Shown here piece after piece: positions 60,482 to 64,000 of a stretch of DNA of 64,000 nt (within the stretch, counting starts at the first letter, position 1; every line of letters begins with the position of its first letter). Source of the stretch: Allobosea sp035944375 (GTDB lineage Bacteria; Pseudomonadota; Alphaproteobacteria; Rhizobiales; Beijerinckiaceae); the NCBI RefSeq assembly GCF_035944375.1, contig NZ_DASZBE010000037.1. The stretch is one strand, 5' to 3'. The translations under genes were made by a program, and so were the position numbers. The notes under the pieces were generated by a model. The model had not been told where the DNA came from, made no database searches, and worked only from the letters and a program-made list of their open reading frames with translations.

Positions 60482-62730
60482 CAGGCCCCTCCTGCCTTCG
60501 CCCGCTCGCGCCGGCGCCCCGCATGCAGCGCGCGGAACTGCTGCACGAGGGCGGCGGCGAAGGCCGGGTCGTTGATGTGATGCGGGCAGCGGATCAGCTG
60601 CCGCGTCGGCGTCTGCCGCACGGTCTGCTCCAGCGCCTGGAACAGAGCGGCGTCGGCGGCGGGATCGTGGAAAGGCTGGCCGGGCGCATCGAGCGCCGAG
60701 ACGCCGCGCTCGGGCAGGAGGAAGCGCACCGGCCCCTCCATCAGGTTCAGCCGCTCGCCGATCCAGCGCCCCATCCGGGCGTTCTCCTCGGCGGTCGTGC
60801 GCATCAGCGTGATCTGGGGGTTGTGCGGATAGAGATTGCGGCCCCGGTAGCGCTCTGGAACCGTCTCGGGGGCGAAGAAATTGACCATGTCGAGCGCGCC
60901 GACCGAGCCGACATAGGGAATGCGCGTGCGGATGATCGCCCCGAAGCGGTCTTCCGTCGCCGGCAGGAAGCCGCCCATCATCATGTCGCAGATTTCGGTG
61001 GTGGAGACGTCGATGACGGCCCCGACCAGCCCGGACTCGACCAGCTTCTCCAGCGCCCGCCCGCCCGTGCCGGTGGCGTGGAAGACGAGCGGCTCCCAGT
61101 CGGCCTCCAGCAGCCGCGAGACCTGCTGCACGCAAGGCGTGGTGACACCAAACATGGTGAGGCCGACGAGCGGCTTCTCGGGCTCGGCGCGCCGCGTCGT
61201 CGCCGGTCTGGTCAGCTCGGCGAGCCGCGCCTTGGCCATGGCGGCCATCGCCCGTGCGCCGTTTCCGAGCACGAGCCGCGAGACCCGGTTGATCCCCTGC
61301 ACATCGGTGACGGCATGCATCATGGTGATGTCGGCGGCGCCGACATAAGCCGCGACATCGCCCGACGCCATGGTCGAGATCATCAGCTTCGGCAGCCCGA
61401 TCGGCAGGGCCTGCATGGCGGGCGTCACCATGGCGGTCGCCCCCGAGCCGCCGGCCGAGATCACGCCGAGAACGCCCTGCTGGCGCGGCAGCCAGGCCTT
61501 GAACGCCTCCGTCATCGCCGCCACGGCCGCGCCGCGGTCGCCCGACGCGATGCCGGCAGAACCGCGCGGATGGGCGAGCGCGATCTCCTGCGGGGTGACG
61601 TCGCCCCCGGCACTGCGGCCCGAGGTCGAGATGTCGACGAGCCGCGCCCGCATCCCGTCCGCCTGGACGAGATCGCGGATGAAGCGCAGTTCGTCGCCCT
61701 TGGTGTCGAGCGTGCCGACGACGACGACATGCGGCTCGCCGCTGCCCGAGGGCGCATGGCGCCGGCCGTCCGCGACCCGGGCACCGTCGCGCGTCGCCAG
61801 CGTCGGGCGCGAGATCGTTCGCGCCTGCGCCTCGATCCGCGCCGCCGGGACGGGCTGCGACCAGCGCGTCGGGATGACCGGATTGGCGTTGTAGACCCGC
61901 ATCGGGCCGCTCGGCGGGGCAGGGGCGCGGGCCGTCCCGCTCTCCGATGTCTCCGCCGGTTCGGGCGCGCCGTCGGTTTCGTCGTGGCTGTGCCGGCCGA
62001 CGCCGAGCAGGCGCTGCTGCAGGTCGCGGTCGCCGGCCAGCGTCACTGATGCGATGATCCGGTTGATCCGGCCATTGACCATGATGGCGACCGGGTCCGA
62101 CATCTCGGTGGCGACGCCGATGTTCTGCTCGATGACGAGGATCGCGACGTCGCCCTGCTCGGCGAGGCGCACCAGCATCTCCTCGACATGGGCGACGATG
62201 ACGGGCGCGAGACCCTCCGTCGGCTCGTCCATGATCAGCAGGCGCGGATTCATCAGCAGGGCCCGGCTGATCGCCAGCATCTGCTGCTCGCCGCCCGAGA
62301 GCTGCGCGCCGCCATTGTTGCGACGCTCCGCCAGCCGCGGGAAGGCCTCGTAGATCCGCTCGGGCGTCCAGGCGCCGCGTTTGCCGCGCTGCATCAGGCG
62401 CAGATGCTCGTCGACCGTGAGCGAGCGCCAGAGCCGGCGCCCCTGCGGCACATAGCCGATGCCGAGCCGCGCGATCTCGGCCGGGCTACGCCCCGCGATC
62501 TCCTCGCCGAAGAAGCGGATCGAGCCCGAGCTGACCGGCACCAGCCCCATGATCGCCTTGCACATGGTCGTCTTGCCCATGCCGTTGCGGCCGACCACGG
62601 AGAGCACGCCGCTCTGGAGGGTGAGGTCGACGCCCTGCAGCGCATGGGAGCGCCCGTAGAACACGTTGAGGCCGGCGATCTGCAGGATCGGCACGCCGAC
62701 GCCGGGCGGGGCCTTGAGGCGCTCAGCCAT
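60481..62730 (-). CDS. LivF-type ABC ATPase fused to a Tm-1-like (UPF0261) domain
   Basis: 749 residues. Residues 1-245: LivF-like ATPase (Walker A GRNGMGKTT, signature LSGGEQQMLAISRAL, Walker B LLIMDEPTEGLAP). A linker of about 90 residues follows (to near 330). Then a UPF0261 domain: VVGTLDTKGDELRFI, DISTSGR, GVISAGGSGATAMVTPAM, MFGVTTPCV, HATGTGGRALEKLV and NFFAPETVPERYRGR. The ATPase should energise the Liv-type importer; the second domain may process the imported ligand. Start 62730, overlapping the livG stop by eight bases. Confidence 0.87.
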   Translation of the reverse strand: MAERLKAPPGVGVPILQIAGLNVFYGRSHALQGVDLTLQSGVLSVVGRNGMGKTTMCKAIMGLVPVSSGSIRFFGEEIAGRSPAEIARLGIGYVPQGRRLWRSLTVDEHLRLMQRGKRGAWTPERIYEAFPRLAERRNNGGAQLSGGEQQMLAISRALLMNPRLLIMDEPTEGLAPVIVAHVEEMLVRLAEQGDVAILVIEQNIGVATEMSDPVAIMVNGRINRIIASVTLAGDRDLQQRLLGVGRHSHDETDGAPEPAETSESGTARAPAPPSGPMRVYNANPVIPTRWSQPVPAARIEAQARTISRPTLATRDGARVADGRRHAPSGSGEPHVVVVGTLDTKGDELRFIRDLVQADGMRARLVDISTSGRSAGGDVTPQEIALAHPRGSAGIASGDRGAAVAAMTEAFKAWLPRQQGVLGVISAGGSGATAMVTPAMQALPIGLPKLMISTMASGDVAAYVGAADITMMHAVTDVQGINRVSRLVLGNGARAMAAMAKARLAELTRPATTRRAEPEKPLVGLTMFGVTTPCVQQVSRLLEADWEPLVFHATGTGGRALEKLVESGLVGAVIDVSTTEICDMMMGGFLPATEDRFGAIIRTRIPYVGSVGALDMVNFFAPETVPERYRGRNLYPHNPQITLMRTTAEENARMGRWIGERLNLMEGPVRFLLPERGVSALDAPGQPFHDPAADAALFQALEQTVRQTPTRQLIRCPHHINDPAFAAALVQQFRALHAGRRRERAKAGGA

Positions 62731-63526
62731 GCGCGCCTCCCACATGACCGCCGCCGAGATAGAGTTCCTGGACCTCGGGGTCGCTTTCGATTTCCGCAGG
62801 CGCACCTTCCTTGAAGATGCGGCCGTTGTGCATCATCGTCACGCTCTCGACGACGCGCAGCGCCACATCCATGTCGTGCTCGATGATGATGTAGCCGATA
62901 TGGCTCGGCAGCGAGGTCAGGATGTGGACGAGGTCGCGCCGCTCGGTCGGCGAGAGCCCCGCCGCCGGCTCGTCGAACAGGATGAAGCGCGGCGCCCCCG
63001 ACAGGGCGAGTGCGATCTCGAGCTGGCGCTGCTGGCCATAGGCGAGCTCGCCGACCAGCCTGTCCTTGACGGCCGAGAGATGCACCGCCTCGACCAGCGT
63101 CTCGGCCGCATGGACCAGCGCATCGTCCCGGCGCGGGCGCAGCAGCGAGAAGCGGTTCCGCGAGACGCCCCGGCAGGCGAGATAGACGTTGTCGAGCACC
63201 GAAAGTCCGGTGAACAGCGACGAGATCTGGTAGGTCCGGCGCAGGCCCCGCCGGATGCGCTCCTGCGGCGGAAAGGCGGTGACGTCCTCGCCGAAGAAGC
63301 GGATCACGCCCGAGCTCGGCGCGAAATCGCCGGTGACGCAGTTGAACAGCGTCGTCTTGCCGGCTCCGTTCGAGCCGAGCACGGCGCGCCGCTCGCCGGG
63401 CTTCACCGAGAGCGTGATGTCGGTGAGCGCCGCCAGCGCGCCGAACAGCCGCGAGACCCCGCGCAGTTCCAGCGCATTGGCGGAGCCCGCCGCCGTCAGC
63501 CGCTCGCGGGAGACGACGGCGCTCAT
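62723..63526 (-). CDS. livG: Branched-chain-amino-acid-type ABC ATPase LivG
   Basis: 267 residues: Walker A GSNGAGKTT, signature YGQQRQLEIALAL (the family variant of LSGGQ), Walker B FILFDEPAAGLSP and IIEHDMDVALRV. First of the two ATPases of the Liv-type importer. Its ATG overlaps the livM stop (ATGA). Confidence 0.9.
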   Translation of the reverse strand: MSAVVSRERLTAAGSANALELRGVSRLFGALAALTDITLSVKPGERRAVLGSNGAGKTTLFNCVTGDFAPSSGVIRFFGEDVTAFPPQERIRRGLRRTYQISSLFTGLSVLDNVYLACRGVSRNRFSLLRPRRDDALVHAAETLVEAVHLSAVKDRLVGELAYGQQRQLEIALALSGAPRFILFDEPAAGLSPTERRDLVHILTSLPSHIGYIIIEHDMDVALRVVESVTMMHNGRIFKEGAPAEIESDPEVQELYLGGGHVGGAHG

Positions 63527-64000
63527 GGCGCGCCTCCGCCTGTGCCCATCTGGCTGTCGCGTGCCTCGCGGCCGCGGCGATAGCGCTCGCGCAGCCGCTG
63601 GAAGATGCCGATCAGCCCGTCGGGCGAGAACAGCACGATGACGAGAAAGCCGAGCCCGATCAGCAGCTGGTAGCGCCGCCCGTCGAGGCCGACACCCTCG
63701 AGCACGTCGAGCGCGAAGGTGCGCAGCAGCACATAGACCAGCGCGCCGATGAAGGGGCCGATCGGGCGGCTCAGGCCCCCGACCACCGCGATGATCAGCA
63801 TGTCGACGACGGGCCCGACCCCGGCCGTGCCGGGCGAGATCTGGCGCTGGTACCAGACCAGCAGCACGCCTGCCGAGGCGGCGATCAGCGAAGCGAAGGT
63901 ATAGGCGGCGATGCGGTGCGCGACGACGTCGAAGCCGAGCGCCGCCATGCGGCGGGGGTTGTCGCGCGTGCCCTGCAAGGCGAGCCCGAAGGGGGCACGC
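63523..64000 (-). CDS. livM: Branched-chain-amino-acid-type ABC permease LivM, C-terminal part
   Basis: The frame is open to the window edge; 158 or so C-terminal residues are seen. Typical LivM segments: GLALQGTRDNPRRMAALGFDVVAHR, VVGGLSRPIGPFIGALVYVLL and LGFLVIVLFSPDGL. The N-terminal half, and probably livH and the binding protein, lie beyond the window. Confidence 0.87.
   Translation of the reverse strand, partial: RAPFGLALQGTRDNPRRMAALGFDVVAHRIAAYTFASLIAASAGVLLVWYQRQISPGTAGVGPVVDMLIIAVVGGLSRPIGPFIGALVYVLLRTFALDVLEGVGLDGRRYQLLIGLGFLVIVLFSPDGLIGIFQRLRERYRRGREARDSQMGTGGGAP

Overview
This is a GC-rich (visibly about two thirds G+C), densely coded alphaproteobacterial chromosome segment. 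Three things point to a Bosea-like member of the Rhizobiales (inference): a sox thiosulfate-oxidation cluster, many nutrient ABC transporters, and intergenic palindromes of a type common in that order. No rRNA, tRNA, CRISPR array or intact transposon was seen.

Layout. (1) 1-6.2 kb: the end of a sox/fcc sulfur-oxidation locus (soxB 3' part, soxC, a single-haem soxD, a flavocytochrome c sulfide dehydrogenase pair, a cytochrome c2, a metallo-beta-lactamase-fold protein). (2) 6.2-36.4 kb: a large amide/nitrogen-compound island. It holds six amidase-signature hydrolases, five of them each preceded by a tiny AtzG/DUF4089-like protein. It also holds two cysteine hydrolases, an asparaginase-fold enzyme that lacks a substrate-binding Asp, an acetamidase/formamidase, a complete dipeptide-type ABC importer plus a second orphan binding protein, three EamA-type carriers, an AbrB-family membrane protein and an FCD-GntR regulator. 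(3) 36.4-37.3 kb: a small secreted cysteine-containing protein and an insertion-sequence scar (IS3 and IS110 remnants). (4) 37.3-45.8 kb: a ferric/phosphonate-type ABC importer divergent from a phnDCE importer with a fused double permease, with a candidate Pho box between them, then a Nudix hydrolase. (5) 46.1-64 kb: one very long minus-strand gene train running off the window. It encodes livM, livG, a LivF/Tm-1-like fusion, a Tm-1-type TIM barrel, a 970-residue flotillin, two CoxG-like SRPBCC proteins, a xanthine-dehydrogenase-family hydroxylase whose Mo subunit is split over two genes, MoxR/CoxD and CoxE maturation factors, an amidohydrolase, a lactonase-fold protein and an SMP-30/isochorismatase fusion.

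How the parts work together. The strongest new signal is regulatory. Five operon heads of the amide island carry sigma-54 -24/-12 elements (TGGCAC-N5-TTGC type). At four of them a 12-bp palindrome (ATTGNATNCAAT type) sits exactly 10 bp upstream of the -24 element; at the fifth a weaker copy lies about two helical turns further out. The same palindrome lies in front of the FCD-GntR gene inside the island. I infer that the island is a single regulon: sigma-54-driven scavenging of an amide or ureide-like nitrogen source, gated by this GntR protein. The substrate is taken up by the dipeptide-type importer and stripped by several amidase/AtzG-like pairs, the cysteine hydrolases and the asparaginase-fold enzyme. 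The 46-64 kb train looks like an independent catabolic module: branched-chain-type uptake, a maturation-dependent molybdenum hydroxylase apparently linked to a flotillin membrane scaffold, then ring or lactone hydrolases.
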